This document shows positions 33,992-43,319 of a DNA stretch of 64,000 nt, piece by piece; the stretch's first letter is position 1, and each line of letters opens with the position of its first letter. Source of the stretch: Mucilaginibacter_A sp041088075 (GTDB taxonomy: Bacteria > Bacteroidota > Bacteroidia > Sphingobacteriales > Sphingobacteriaceae); assembly GCF_041088075.1 (NCBI RefSeq), contig NZ_JBGCVY010000037.1, positions 124,001 to 188,000 on the forward strand, read 5' to 3'. The translations under genes and the position numbers were made by a program. The notes beneath the pieces were generated by a model. That model saw only the letters and a program-made list of their open reading frames with translations. It had not been told where the DNA came from and ran no database searches.

Positions 33992-34630
33992 ATGTTGCAC
34001 GTAAAATCTTTCCCCAACAACCCGTATTACGAAAACACATATTTGCTGTTTGACGATACACTGGAATGCGTCATTATTGACCCCGGAATGTACAGCCGCG
34101 AAGAGCAAAACAAGGTTACTTCTTTTATCACCGAAAATTTGCTGAAGCCGGTTTTACTATTGAACACACATTGCCATATTGACCATGTGCTGGGCAATAA
34201 ATTTGTTTTTGACCAATATGGGCTGAAACCGCAATTTCACGAAGGCGAACTGCCTTTGCTTTCGGCGGTGCCTGGTTATGCGCCGCAAATGGGCATCCAT
34301 TACGAACTTTCGCCTTTGCCGGAAACGTTTTTGCCCAAAAGCGGAACCGTAAAATTCGGACAAACAGAACTGGAACTGATTTTTGCGCCCGGCCATTCGC
34401 CTGCGCATTTGTGTTTTTATTCGGCCAACGACCATGTTTTAATTGGCGGCGATGTTTTGTTCCGCGAAAGTATTGGCCGAACCGATCTGCCTGGCGGAAA
34501 CACCGAACAGCTCATCAAAAATATCCGCGAAAAATTGTTTGTTTTGCCCGACCAATGTATCGTTTATCCCGGCCACGGCGAAGAAACTACCATCGGCTAC
34601 GAAAAAGAATACAATCCTTTTCTTACCTGA
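33992..34630 (+). CDS. MBL-fold metallo-hydrolase (glyoxalase II-like)
   Basis: A 212-residue metallo-beta-lactamase-fold enzyme with the metal motif NTHCHIDHVLGN (THxHxDH) near residues 56-67, PGHSPAHLCFY (His near 132), GGDVLFRESIGRTDL (Asp near 153) and PGHGEETTIG at the end. This set is that of hydroxyacylglutathione-hydrolase-like enzymes. The thiol substrate is unknown. Confidence 0.9.
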   Translation: MLHVKSFPNNPYYENTYLLFDDTLECVIIDPGMYSREEQNKVTSFITENLLKPVLLLNTHCHIDHVLGNKFVFDQYGLKPQFHEGELPLLSAVPGYAPQMGIHYELSPLPETFLPKSGTVKFGQTELELIFAPGHSPAHLCFYSANDHVLIGGDVLFRESIGRTDLPGGNTEQLIKNIREKLFVLPDQCIVYPGHGEETTIGYEKEYNPFLT

Positions 34631-34647
34631 GCGTTAAATTGTTGATA

Positions 34648-34659
34648 TAAAAGAAGCAT
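34648..34659 (-). repeat. Dispersed 12-mer copy, intergenic
   Basis: Exact minus copy 10 bases before the TTG start of the permease gene; its tail is poorly conserved. Confidence 0.85.
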
Positions 34660-34668
34660 CCCGAAAAA

Positions 34669-35892
34669 TTGAATACCTCTGCATTTATAGCCAGGCGCTA
34701 CCTTTTTTCTAAGAAATCTACCAATGCCATCAACATTATTTCCGGTATTTCGACGCTGGGCGTGCTGGTGGGCAGTGCCGCGCTGATCATTATCCTTTCG
34801 GCTTTTAATGGAATTGAAACATCAGTACTTGCTCTTTACAACAGTTTTACGCCGGATTTAAAAGTACTTCCCGTAAAAGGAAAAACATTTGATCCACGAA
34901 CGTTGGATTTAGATAGCTTACGAAAATTACAAAACGTGCTTTCGGTAACTGAGGTACTGGAAGAAAAAGCGCTTTTGCGATATGGCAAAAACCAGTTTAT
35001 TGGTACGGTAAAAGGTGTAAGCAACGATTTTTTGAAAAACCCGGCCTTAGACAGCACCTTGCAGGTTGGTTCTTTTACGCTGAAAGATGAAGGCCGAAAC
35101 CTGGCCGTTATCGGTTCATCGGTACAGATCAGTCTGGGCATAAACGTAAAAGACCAAATGGCGCGGTTACAAATTTATTCGCCACGACATAAGAAAATTA
35201 ACTCTTTTAATCCTTTGGATGAGTTTGTAGTACGCAACATTGGTGTGTCGGGTGTTTTTTCAGTTGAAAAAGATTTTGACGATATGGTGATTACGCCAAT
35301 TAGTTTCACTCGTGATTTGCTGGACGAGCCTCAAGATATTTCTTATTTAGAAATTAACTTGAAAAATAACGCCCATGTTAATAGTATGCAGGACATGTTA
35401 CAGCAAAAATTTGGTAGTGGTTACATTTTAAGAAATAGTCAGCAACAAAATATTTCTTTATTCAAATTATTAAATGTTGAAAAATGGGCTGTGTTTTTAA
35501 TCTTAACTTTTGTAGTAATAATTGCCATTTTCAACATTATTGGAACCTTAACCATGCTGGTAATTGATAAGCGTAAAGACATTGCCATTTTAACCAGCTT
35601 GGGCGCCGATAAAAAGCTAATTCATAATATCTTCTTTTTTGAAGGCATGTTAATTTCTTTAATCGGATGTCTTGCCGGAATGGCTTTAGGGTTAGCATTT
35701 TCCCTGGCACAACAAACATTTGGCTTTATAACCATGAAAGGTAATATAATGGATCAACCTTATCCGATAACTTTAAAGCCAGGTGATTTCCTGCTTGTGT
35801 TCCTCACCGTAATCGGAATATCAGTGATCGCTTCGGGCATTAGCGCACGGTTAAGCGTACAAAAACTCGATGAAATTAATCAGGAACTGTAA
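34669..35892 (+). CDS. FtsX-like ABC permease (LolC/LolE type)
   Basis: A 407-residue permease apparently starting at TTG (34669), reading NTSAFIARRYLFSKKSTNA at the N-terminus as in LolE relatives. Four membrane helices (about residues 25-45, 280-305, 325-345, 375-395) flank a large periplasmic domain. FtsX-type permeases of this kind extract lipoproteins for outer-membrane transport with LolD, whose gene is not in view. A lipoprotein gene follows 9 bases downstream. Confidence 0.85.
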   Translation: MNTSAFIARRYLFSKKSTNAINIISGISTLGVLVGSAALIIILSAFNGIETSVLALYNSFTPDLKVLPVKGKTFDPRTLDLDSLRKLQNVLSVTEVLEEKALLRYGKNQFIGTVKGVSNDFLKNPALDSTLQVGSFTLKDEGRNLAVIGSSVQISLGINVKDQMARLQIYSPRHKKINSFNPLDEFVVRNIGVSGVFSVEKDFDDMVITPISFTRDLLDEPQDISYLEINLKNNAHVNSMQDMLQQKFGSGYILRNSQQQNISLFKLLNVEKWAVFLILTFVVIIAIFNIIGTLTMLVIDKRKDIAILTSLGADKKLIHNIFFFEGMLISLIGCLAGMALGLAFSLAQQTFGFITMKGNIMDQPYPITLKPGDFLLVFLTVIGISVIASGISARLSVQKLDEINQEL

Positions 35893-35901
35893 ATTAGCGG
35901 C

Positions 35902-36261
35902 ATGAAAAGGATTTTTTTCATTGGAGGTTTTTTGGGGATGATTGTTGTTTGTGGCTGCACGCGGCACAACCAGGCCGATACAAAAGTTTACAAAGGTTTG
36001 TACAGTTTTGGCTTGGAGGTAAAATCTTTTAAAGAATGCAGCACCGGCCGCGAATATTGGGTGAAAGACAGTTCGGGCAAACTGGAACTGCAATACGCCA
36101 ACATGAACTTTGAAAAACCTTACGAACCGGTTTATGTAGAAGTGGAAGCTTTAAAACGGCCATCCGGCGAGGAAGGCATTGGTGCTGAGTTCGACAGCAC
36201 GATGGTGGTTACCAAAGTGCAAAAAATTACGCGCGAAATCCCGGAAGATATGTGCAATTGA
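35902..36261 (+). CDS. Small lipoprotein with NlpE-C-like domain
   Basis: A 119-residue lipoprotein (lipobox VVCGC near residue 19). The mature part, GLEVKSFKECSTGREYWVKD and later PYEPVYVEVEALKRPSGEE, resembles the NlpE C-terminal OB domain, in which a Cys precedes the TG turn. NlpE senses envelope and copper stress in enterobacteria; here the role is an inference. Cotranscription with the LolE-like gene is likely. Confidence 0.6.
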   Translation: MKRIFFIGGFLGMIVVCGCTRHNQADTKVYKGLYSFGLEVKSFKECSTGREYWVKDSSGKLELQYANMNFEKPYEPVYVEVEALKRPSGEEGIGAEFDSTMVVTKVQKITREIPEDMCN

Positions 36262-36501
36262 TGCTGGATTTTCTTTTCAAAACCCTCGGTCAAAACGCAA
36301 ACCAAGCTTTTTCTGCTGATCTTCCGGTATCGTTTGCATAGATTTTTTAGGCAAATCCCTCAGGCTTTTACATAATTCTGTGTAAAATTGTCTAAACCAT
36401 CAAATATCAACCCTTGCCTGTTAATATTTCCATGCAGCTTGGGTTGCTTTTAGACAAAAAAATTGCGCCGATAGCAAAGCATTCATGACGAGACAAGCAT
36501 T
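36262..36501. other. Intergenic region without recognised content
   Basis: About 240 bases between a lipoprotein gene and the DUF4350-like gene. No exact dispersed motif, clear promoter pair or hairpin is apparent to me. Confidence 0.5.
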
Positions 36502-37338
36502 ATGAAAAAAAACACCTGTAAAAGAAGCATTGTCCTGTTTTTGCTGGCTGCTTTATCATTTGCCGGCAAAGCGCAATTTTTATCTGAAACCCCCAAAACA
36601 GGAAAAGGTAAAACGGTGATGCTGGATTCGTACTTTAACAACGAATTCAGGAAGGATTCAACTGGCCACAACATTTCTTTTCATTACAAATGGAACGAAA
36701 CGGACAATAACGGTTTCAGCCTTTTTAAAAGTGTTTTTAATAATTATGGCATAAAAACAGCAACGCTTTATGCTGCGCCAACGGCTGCCAACTTGCAAGG
36801 CTCGGCTATTTATTTGATTGTTGATCCGGATACGGAAAAAGAAACCGTTAACCCAAATTACGTAAACCAACAGGACGCAAGCGAAGTTGCGGCTTGGGTA
36901 AAAGCAGGCGGTGTGTTGGTTTTGATGGGGAACGATGCGGGCAACTGCGATTTGGAACATTTCAACATTTTGTCTGAGAAGTTTGGCATCCATTTTAACG
37001 AAGACGTACACAACAAAGTCATTGGTTCGCAGATTGAACTGGGCACTTTGCAGGTCCCGCCAATTGATCCGATTTTTAAAACGGCAAAGAAAATTTACCT
37101 TAAAGATATTTCCACTTTCAAACTAAACCCGCCTGCAAATGCTTCTTTTACCGATAAAAATTTGGTGATCATGGCCACAGCAAAATATGGAAAAGGAACG
37201 GTGTTTGCCGTTGGCGACCCTTGGTTTTACAATGAATATGTAAACGGGCGAAACTTGCCGCCAGATTACGATAACCTTAAAGCCTGCAACGATTTGGTAA
37301 ACTGGCTGATCAAACAAGTGCCGGCAAAAGTGAAATGA
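36502..37338 (+). CDS. Secreted protein with glutamine-amidotransferase-like fold (DUF4350-like)
   Basis: A 278-residue exported protein (signal peptide ending GKAQ). VMLDSYFNNE (about 34-43), SAIYLIVDPDTE, EVAAWVKAGGVLVLMGNDAGNCDLEHFN and YGKGTVFAVGDPWFYNEYV recall the DUF4350/GATase-like domain found with unsaturated rhamnogalacturonyl hydrolases. It lies upstream of the hexuronate operon, consistent with pectin or uronide use. Exact 12-mers encode KRSI in the signal peptide (36519) and ASFT (37139). Confidence 0.65.
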   Translation: MKKNTCKRSIVLFLLAALSFAGKAQFLSETPKTGKGKTVMLDSYFNNEFRKDSTGHNISFHYKWNETDNNGFSLFKSVFNNYGIKTATLYAAPTAANLQGSAIYLIVDPDTEKETVNPNYVNQQDASEVAAWVKAGGVLVLMGNDAGNCDLEHFNILSEKFGIHFNEDVHNKVIGSQIELGTLQVPPIDPIFKTAKKIYLKDISTFKLNPPANASFTDKNLVIMATAKYGKGTVFAVGDPWFYNEYVNGRNLPPDYDNLKACNDLVNWLIKQVPAKVK

Positions 37339-37349
37339 GGCAAAAACAA

Positions 37350-37412
37350 CGATGCTTCTTTTACCGGTGTTTTTTCATCGTCGCCAATTTTATGCCGGTA
37401 AAAGAAGCATCG
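37350..37412. terminator. Inverted pair of the dispersed motif
   Basis: Opposed exact 12-mers at 37352-37363 and 37399-37410 plus CG ends and CCGG give about 18 paired bases around a 27-base loop that contains both A/T tails. It lies 12 bases after the DUF4350-like stop, ahead of uxaB. Confidence 0.75.
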
Positions 37413-37512
37413 GCAAAAGAGGAAAGGCAAAGCAGGGATTTTGATCTTGTTTAAAAAAATGATACTTTTCAAAACTCCTACAGCATAACCAAAACCAAGT
37501 AAAAAGCCAGCC

Positions 37513-39009
37513 ATGATCTTATCAAAAAGCAATTTAAAAGCTATTCAATATCCTGAAGTTATTGTCCCTGATACGGCGGTTTTCGGCCTTCCGGAGAAAG
37601 TTTTGCAATTTGGAACAGGCGTTTTGCTGCGCGGATTGCCGGATTATTTTATTGATAAAGCCAACCGGCAGGGTTTGTTTAACGGCCGGATTGTGGTTGT
37701 AAAATCAACTGCGGCAGGAAGTGCTTCGGATTTTGACGAACAGGACGGCTTGTATACTTTGTGTGTAAAAGGCATCGAAAACGGACAAAAAACCGAAGAA
37801 AACATCATTTGCTCGGCCATCAGCCGGGTGGTATCGGCAACAGAAAACTGGGACGAAATTTTAGAATGCGCGCGAAACCCGGAAATGAAAATCATCATTT
37901 CCAACACCACCGAAGTTGGCATTCAGTTGGTTAAAGAAAGCATTAATGCCAATCCGCCAGCTTCTTTTCCGGGTAAATTATTGGCTTTTCTTTTTGAACG
38001 TTATAAAGCTTTTAACGGCAGCGAAACAAGCGGAATGGTGATTATACCAACCGAACTGATTGTGGGCAACGGCGATAAACTAAAAGCAATTGTGTTGGAA
38101 CTGGCAGATTTCAACCAGTTGGAAGAAGGGTTTATCAACTGGCTGGAAAACAACAATTCGTTCTGTAATTCCTTGGTTGACCGGATTGTTCCCGGAAAAC
38201 CCGATGCCGGAACCGTTGCTGCCTTTCAGGAAAAAGCAGGTTATGAAGACGGGTTGCTCACCGTTTCCGAAGTTTACCGTTTGTGGGCGATACAAGGCGA
38301 TGAAAAAGTAAAATCGGTTTTGAGTTTTGCCGAGGCTGACCCAGGCGTAATCATTGCACCGGATATTGAAATTTACCGGGAGTTAAAGCTGAGGCTGCTC
38401 AACGGCACGCATACCTTAAGCTGTGGCCTGGCTTTTTTGGCCGGTTTTGATACGGTAAAAGAAGCAATGGACAATGCCCTGTTCTCAGGTTTTGTAAGCG
38501 GGTTGATGCAGGAAGAAATTGCATCGGCCATTCCTTATGCAGTAAGCAAACAGCAAACAGACGAATTTGCGGCACAAGTGCTTGACCGTTTCCGCAACCC
38601 GCACATCAAACACCAATGGATTGCCATCACGGTACAATATTCGGCCAAATTGAAAATGCGCGTGGTGCCGGTTTTGCTCAACCACTATAAAAAATCGGAT
38701 AAAGTGCCTGCCCGGATTGCTTTGGGTTTTGCGGCCTACCTGCGTTTTATGCAGGTGCAAAAAGAAGAAGGCGGGAAATATTTTGGAGAAGCAAACGGCG
38801 CAACTTATCCAATCAACGATGATTTGGCGCACTATTTTTATGGCATTAAAAACAGTATCCCGGGCGATATTTATGTGTACACCATTTTAAACAATACGGA
38901 AATTTGGGGAACAGATTTGACGCTGTTGCCGGGTTTTTTAGCGGCGGTGGAGCAGTTTTTTGCGGCTATTGCTGCGGAAGGTGCTTTGGCGACGATGCAA
39001 CATAGTTAG
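37513..39009 (+). CDS. uxaB: Tagaturonate reductase
   Basis: A 498-residue polyol-dehydrogenase-family enzyme reducing tagaturonate to altronate in galacturonate breakdown. Family marks: VLQFGTGVLLRGLPDYFID (about 30-48, nucleotide site), NTTEVGI near 136 and GTHTLSCGLAFLAG near 303, which includes the catalytic Lys/His region of the family. The rest of its pathway (uxaA, uxaC, kdgK, eda) lies downstream but separated by a 2.6-kb restriction-modification insert. A variant motif (38847) encodes KNSI. Confidence 0.92.
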   Translation: MILSKSNLKAIQYPEVIVPDTAVFGLPEKVLQFGTGVLLRGLPDYFIDKANRQGLFNGRIVVVKSTAAGSASDFDEQDGLYTLCVKGIENGQKTEENIICSAISRVVSATENWDEILECARNPEMKIIISNTTEVGIQLVKESINANPPASFPGKLLAFLFERYKAFNGSETSGMVIIPTELIVGNGDKLKAIVLELADFNQLEEGFINWLENNNSFCNSLVDRIVPGKPDAGTVAAFQEKAGYEDGLLTVSEVYRLWAIQGDEKVKSVLSFAEADPGVIIAPDIEIYRELKLRLLNGTHTLSCGLAFLAGFDTVKEAMDNALFSGFVSGLMQEEIASAIPYAVSKQQTDEFAAQVLDRFRNPHIKHQWIAITVQYSAKLKMRVVPVLLNHYKKSDKVPARIALGFAAYLRFMQVQKEEGGKYFGEANGATYPINDDLAHYFYGIKNSIPGDIYVYTILNNTEIWGTDLTLLPGFLAAVEQFFAAIAAEGALATMQHS

Positions 39010-39095
39010 CAGTAATGACATTTGGCACATCTATTAATAGCTACATTCAAACATAGAACAGTATTTATGATATGATTAGCCCAGGTTTAAAATAA

Positions 39096-39103
39096 TACTT
39101 TTG
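39096..39103 (+). promoter_or_regulatory. Possible -7 box of restriction-modification genes (TACTTTTG)
   Basis: Fits TAnnTTTG and ends 4 bases before the ATG at 39108, implying a leaderless message. There is no good -33 match at 19 bases. Confidence 0.35.
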
Positions 39104-39107
39104 AAGT

Positions 39108-39791
39108 ATGGAGATTAAAGAAAAACTTACTATACCCAAACTCATTGAAGAAGCTCAGGTTTTTTGTATTGGACAATCGCAAATCCAACATAAAGAACTT
39201 TTTGGAGTTACTGATGGAAAAGCAGTTGGAACTTTAATTGAACAGAAATTCCAAAAACATTTATACGACAAATACGAAGTTACAATTGGTTCATCTGCAA
39301 GTGGCGTTGACTTGCCTTCTGCAGACATTTTAACAGACATAAAGGTAACGTCCATAAAACAACCTCAATCCTCTTGCCCTTTCAAAGATGCTAAACAAAA
39401 AATATTTGGATTAGGCTATAATCTGCTTGTTTTCGTTTATGACAAAATGGATGATGAATACACAAAAACTGCAACTCTCAATTTTGTAAGTTGTTCATTT
39501 GTTTCAAAAGAACGAACGGCCGACTATACAACAACTTTCCGTCTTAGGGAAATGGTTAAAGACAAAGCTAATGAAGCAGATATTATTGCGTACTTGCAAG
39601 ACAAAAACATTCCAGCAGATGATATAACGCTATCAAAGTTAGCCGAGCTTATTTTACAATCACCACCAGAATTAGGTTATTTAACAATTTCTAATGCTTT
39701 GCAGTGGCGATTACAATATCAAAGAATTGTGGCATTGGTTGACGATATTCCAGGCATTTCTAAAATTGTAAGCTATAACAAACCTAAATGA
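39108..39791 (+). CDS. Putative type II restriction endonuclease
   Basis: A 227-residue protein directly upstream of, and overlapping by 4 bases, a DNA adenine methyltransferase gene. A possible PD-(D/E)xK core is visible: E45 in GTLIEQKF, D68 and D73 in GVDLPSADIL, and D77-I-K79. The C-terminus (IPADDITLSKLAELI) looks helical. No named enzyme family is recognised, so the call depends on the neighbour and the motif. Low GC and lack of exact dispersed 12-mers suggest lateral origin. Confidence 0.65.
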   Translation: MEIKEKLTIPKLIEEAQVFCIGQSQIQHKELFGVTDGKAVGTLIEQKFQKHLYDKYEVTIGSSASGVDLPSADILTDIKVTSIKQPQSSCPFKDAKQKIFGLGYNLLVFVYDKMDDEYTKTATLNFVSCSFVSKERTADYTTTFRLREMVKDKANEADIIAYLQDKNIPADDITLSKLAELILQSPPELGYLTISNALQWRLQYQRIVALVDDIPGISKIVSYNKPK

Positions 39792-41560
39792 TGAAAATAT
39801 TTGAAGCAAATATTAGTCATAAGGCTTTGGAGTTTTTAAATCAAAATTTAAGAACTATTTTATCGTGTGAATTAGCTAATCAAAAAATGTTTGATGCCTT
39901 TGGCATCAAACATTTTTTTGACAGTGATGAAGATTTGGAAAAACTTAAAGAAATAATTTTTGACAATTTTAATATATTTGAAGAGCTTGACAGAGCCGAA
40001 TATGGTGATTTTCAGACAAATGAAGACTTAGCAAATAAAGTAACACTACATTTAGTTTCAAAAAGTATTTCACCCGAAATAATTGTTGAGCCAACTTGTG
40101 GGAAAGGTAACTTTATTGTTGCTTCTCTAAAAAATTTTCAGTCTATCCAAAACATATTCGGAATTGAAATTTATAAACCTTATGTATGGGAAACAAAATT
40201 CAATATTGTCAATTACTTTCTCGAAAATCCTGAAACGAAAAGACCAATAATTTCTATTGCTCATTGCAATGTTTTCAATTTCAACTTCAAACATATAGAA
40301 AAGCAGTTTTCAAATAAAGAAATTTTGGTAATTGGTAACCCACCGTGGGTTACCAATTCAAAATTGGGAAGTCTTAATTCGGCTAACTTACCAAAGAAAA
40401 CTAATTTTAAAAATCATAGTGGTTTAGATGCAATGACAGGCAAAGGCAATTTTGATATTGCTGAATTCATTACCATAACAATGCTTGAAACATTTCAAAA
40501 AATGAAAGGGCATATACTTTTATTGGTTAAAAATTCTGTTATTAAAAACATTGTTTTCGACCAAATTAAAAACAAATATAAAATTGCATCTATTGAAAAG
40601 CACAGCATTGACAGCAAGAAAGAATTTAATGTTTCAGTTGAAGCCTCTTTATTCTATTGTAAATTAAACGCTACGTCTGAATTTGATTGCAACGAATTTA
40701 ATTTTTACAATAATCAAGACCCATATCAAAAATTTGGTTGGCTGAATGACAAATTCGTTTCTAATATTGACATTTACAATCAAACAAAAGAAATTGATGG
40801 AAAATGTCCCTTCGTTTGGCGGCAAGGCTTAAAACACGACTGCTCAAGCATAATGGAATTAGAAAAAGTAAACGGACAATATATAAACGGCTTAAATGAG
40901 AAAGTGAAATTAGAAGATGATTTAGTTTACGGTCTTCTTAAAAGTTCTGACCTTAAAAACACAGTCATCAATCAAACAAGGAAGTTTACAATTGTTACCC
41001 AAAAAAAAGTTGGACAAGAAACTAAATATATAAAATACGATTATCCAAAGACATATCAATATTTAACAGAACATCAATCTAATTTTGACGCAAGGAAATC
41101 AAGTATTTATAACAATAAACCTCTATTTTCTATTTTTGGTATAGGCGATTATTCTTTTAAACCATATAAAGTTGCCATATCCGGGCTTTACAAAACGTTC
41201 CATTTTACGTTAATTCTACCACAAGGCAATAAGCCTGTAATGCTTGACGACACTTGTTATTTAATAGGATTTGACAGAATAGAGTTTGCTGTATATGCTT
41301 TGATACTTTTAAATTCAGAAATAGCAATGCAGTTTTTGCAATCGGTAACTTTTGCTGACGCGAAAAGAACTTTTACAAAAGATATATTAATGCGAATCGA
41401 CTTTTTTGAATTAACAAAGACTATTAACAAACAAAATTTGCAAACAGAATTGAATCAGTTAAACGATAAGTATAAACTTAATTTGACATTAAATTTGTGG
41501 GATAACTTCTTAACCGAAATGTTCCCAATTGACAATAAACAAATCGCAATGTTTGCGTAG
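39788..41560 (+). CDS. N6-adenine DNA methyltransferase
   Basis: A 590-residue methylase. Motif I is EPTCGKGNF (residues 101-109) and motif IV NPPW (184-187), the adenine-N6 catalytic motif of the gamma-like class. A specificity region follows (about 300-560). It protects host DNA from the preceding nuclease. The two genes overlap by 4 bases and sit inside the uxa operon. Two near-perfect palindromes lie in the coding sequence, one across NPPW. Confidence 0.88.
   Translation: MMKIFEANISHKALEFLNQNLRTILSCELANQKMFDAFGIKHFFDSDEDLEKLKEIIFDNFNIFEELDRAEYGDFQTNEDLANKVTLHLVSKSISPEIIVEPTCGKGNFIVASLKNFQSIQNIFGIEIYKPYVWETKFNIVNYFLENPETKRPIISIAHCNVFNFNFKHIEKQFSNKEILVIGNPPWVTNSKLGSLNSANLPKKTNFKNHSGLDAMTGKGNFDIAEFITITMLETFQKMKGHILLLVKNSVIKNIVFDQIKNKYKIASIEKHSIDSKKEFNVSVEASLFYCKLNATSEFDCNEFNFYNNQDPYQKFGWLNDKFVSNIDIYNQTKEIDGKCPFVWRQGLKHDCSSIMELEKVNGQYINGLNEKVKLEDDLVYGLLKSSDLKNTVINQTRKFTIVTQKKVGQETKYIKYDYPKTYQYLTEHQSNFDARKSSIYNNKPLFSIFGIGDYSFKPYKVAISGLYKTFHFTLILPQGNKPVMLDDTCYLIGFDRIEFAVYALILLNSEIAMQFLQSVTFADAKRTFTKDILMRIDFFELTKTINKQNLQTELNQLNDKYKLNLTLNLWDNFLTEMFPIDNKQIAMFA
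39882..39918. repeat. 17-bp perfect palindrome inside the methyltransferase gene
   Basis: Arms 39882-39898 (ending TTTGATGCC) and 39902-39918 pair perfectly around TTT, within codons for MFDAFGIKH. A hairpin in mRNA or a regulatory site is possible. Confidence 0.8.
40330..40358. repeat. 13-bp perfect palindrome over the NPPW codons
   Basis: AATTGGTAACCCA (40330-40342) and its reverse complement (40346-40358) flank CCG. It covers the codons for GNPPWVTN. Confidence 0.85.
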
Positions 41561-41602
41561 GTAGATATAAGATAAGCATTACAGAATTTAGATTATAGAC
41601 AA

Positions 41603-43255
41603 ATGAAGCAGCAGGTTTTAAAAGTGCATCCTGACGATAACGTGATTGTGGCATTAACCGATTTACCGCAAGGATCAGTAGTAGTTTACGAAAACCAGCA
41701 ATACACATTAAGGGACAATGTTCAGGCAAAACACAAATTTGCCGCCCAGGATTTCAACCCAAACGACGAGATCATCATGTACGGCGTTTTGGTAGGAAAA
41801 GCGCAAAATCAAATCCCGGCCGGTGCTTTGCTGACCACCAAAAATATCCACCACGCCGCCAACGAATTTTTTATCGGCGAGCGGCATACCGAATGGCAAA
41901 AACCGGATATCAGCAAGTTTGCCAACCGTACTTTTTACGGTTATCCGCGTTCTGATGGCAGCGTTGGCACGGCAAATTATTGGCTGGTTGTCCCAATGGT
42001 TTTTTGCGAGAACCGGAATTTAGAGGTTTTGGAAGAAGCTTTGATCAAACCTTTAGGTTACGGCCGGAACCGCGTTTACGCCAACCAGGCGCAGGAATTG
42101 ATTAAAATGTATAAATCGGGCAGCGATGTCAGCCAAATTTTAAACGCCGAAATGCCTTATACCGAATTGGCGCCTAAACAAGACCGCTTGTTCCCCAACG
42201 TTGATGGCATTAAATTTTTGGTCCATAATGGCGGCTGTGGCGGCACGCGCCAGGATGCACAGGCACTTTGCGGGTTGCTGGCCGGTTACATCACGCATCC
42301 AAACGTGGCCGGCGCTACGGTTTTAAGTTTGGGTTGCCAAAACGCGCAGGTTTCTATTTTGGACGAAGAAATCAAAAAACGTTCGCTCTTGTTTGACAAA
42401 CCTTATTTTGTGCTGGAGCAGCAAAAAGTTGGCACCGAAGCCGAACTGCTTTCGCTGGCCATCAAGCAAACTTTTGCCGGGCTTGTTTTGGCCAATAAAA
42501 ATACACGTCAGCCTGCGCCGATCAGCAAAATTTGTATCGGTTTGGAGTGCGGCGGCTCGGATGGTTTTTCGGGGATTTCTGCCAATCCGGCCATCGGTTA
42601 TACTTCTGATTTGCTGGTTGCTGCGGGCGGTTCGGTTATTCTGGCCGAGTTCCCGGAGTTGTGCGGCGTGGAGCAAAACATGAGCGACCGTTGCGTGGAT
42701 ACTGCAAATGCCGAACGTTTTTCGCATTTGATGCGCACTTACAATGAACGTGCCAAAGCGGTAGGTTCTGGTTTCGACATGAACCCTTCGCCCGGAAACA
42801 TCAAAGACGGATTGATTACCGATGCGATCAAATCGGCAGGCGCGGCCAAAAAAGGCGGCACATCACCAGTGGTGGAAGTGCTGGATTATCCCGAAAAAGT
42901 AACCAAGCCCGGTTTAAATTTATTGTGTACGCCGGGAAATGATGTAGAATCAACCACGGCGGAAGTTGCTTCGGGTGCTAACGTAGTTTTGTTTACAACA
43001 GGTCTGGGTACACCGACGGGAAATCCGGTTACGCCGGTGGTTAAAATCGCCAGTAACACCAAGTTGTACAATAAAATGCGCGACATCATAGATATCAATA
43101 CCGGAACCGTGATTGAAGGCGAAGAAACGATTGAACAAGCCGGCGAACGCATTCTGGATTATGTCATCCGCGTGGCCAGCGGCGAAATTGAAGTAAGCGC
43201 GGTACGCCACGGCCAGGACGATTTTATTCCATGGAAACGGGGCGTTTCGCTTTAA
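41603..43255 (+). CDS. uxaA: Altronate dehydratase
   Basis: A 550-residue UxaA-family enzyme converting altronate to 2-keto-3-deoxygluconate. It has the N-terminal SAF-like domain (about residues 10-90) and the large C-terminal domain with HNGGCGGTRQDA (about 211-222), GLECGGSDGFSGISANPAIG near 313-332 and CTPGNDVEST. It restarts the hexuronate operon 42 bases after the methylase. No exact dispersed motif is in the gene. Confidence 0.94.
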   Translation: MKQQVLKVHPDDNVIVALTDLPQGSVVVYENQQYTLRDNVQAKHKFAAQDFNPNDEIIMYGVLVGKAQNQIPAGALLTTKNIHHAANEFFIGERHTEWQKPDISKFANRTFYGYPRSDGSVGTANYWLVVPMVFCENRNLEVLEEALIKPLGYGRNRVYANQAQELIKMYKSGSDVSQILNAEMPYTELAPKQDRLFPNVDGIKFLVHNGGCGGTRQDAQALCGLLAGYITHPNVAGATVLSLGCQNAQVSILDEEIKKRSLLFDKPYFVLEQQKVGTEAELLSLAIKQTFAGLVLANKNTRQPAPISKICIGLECGGSDGFSGISANPAIGYTSDLLVAAGGSVILAEFPELCGVEQNMSDRCVDTANAERFSHLMRTYNERAKAVGSGFDMNPSPGNIKDGLITDAIKSAGAAKKGGTSPVVEVLDYPEKVTKPGLNLLCTPGNDVESTTAEVASGANVVLFTTGLGTPTGNPVTPVVKIASNTKLYNKMRDIIDINTGTVIEGEETIEQAGERILDYVIRVASGEIEVSAVRHGQDDFIPWKRGVSL

Positions 43256-43260
43256 AACCG

Positions 43261-43285
43261 ATGCTTCTTTTATCACCTAAAAATT
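43261..43285 (+). repeat. Dispersed motif with tail, between uxaA and uxaC
   Basis: Exact 12-mer 43261-43272 then TCACCTAAAAATT, starting 5 bases after the uxaA stop. Confidence 0.9.
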
Positions 43286-43319
43286 GAGCTGCAAACCATC
43301 AGCCTAAAACCAAAATTGA

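Noticed and set aside
39010..41602. Transposon or integrative element carrying the restriction-modification genes
   Set aside because: No integrase, transposase, terminal inverted repeats or target duplication could be found at the borders.
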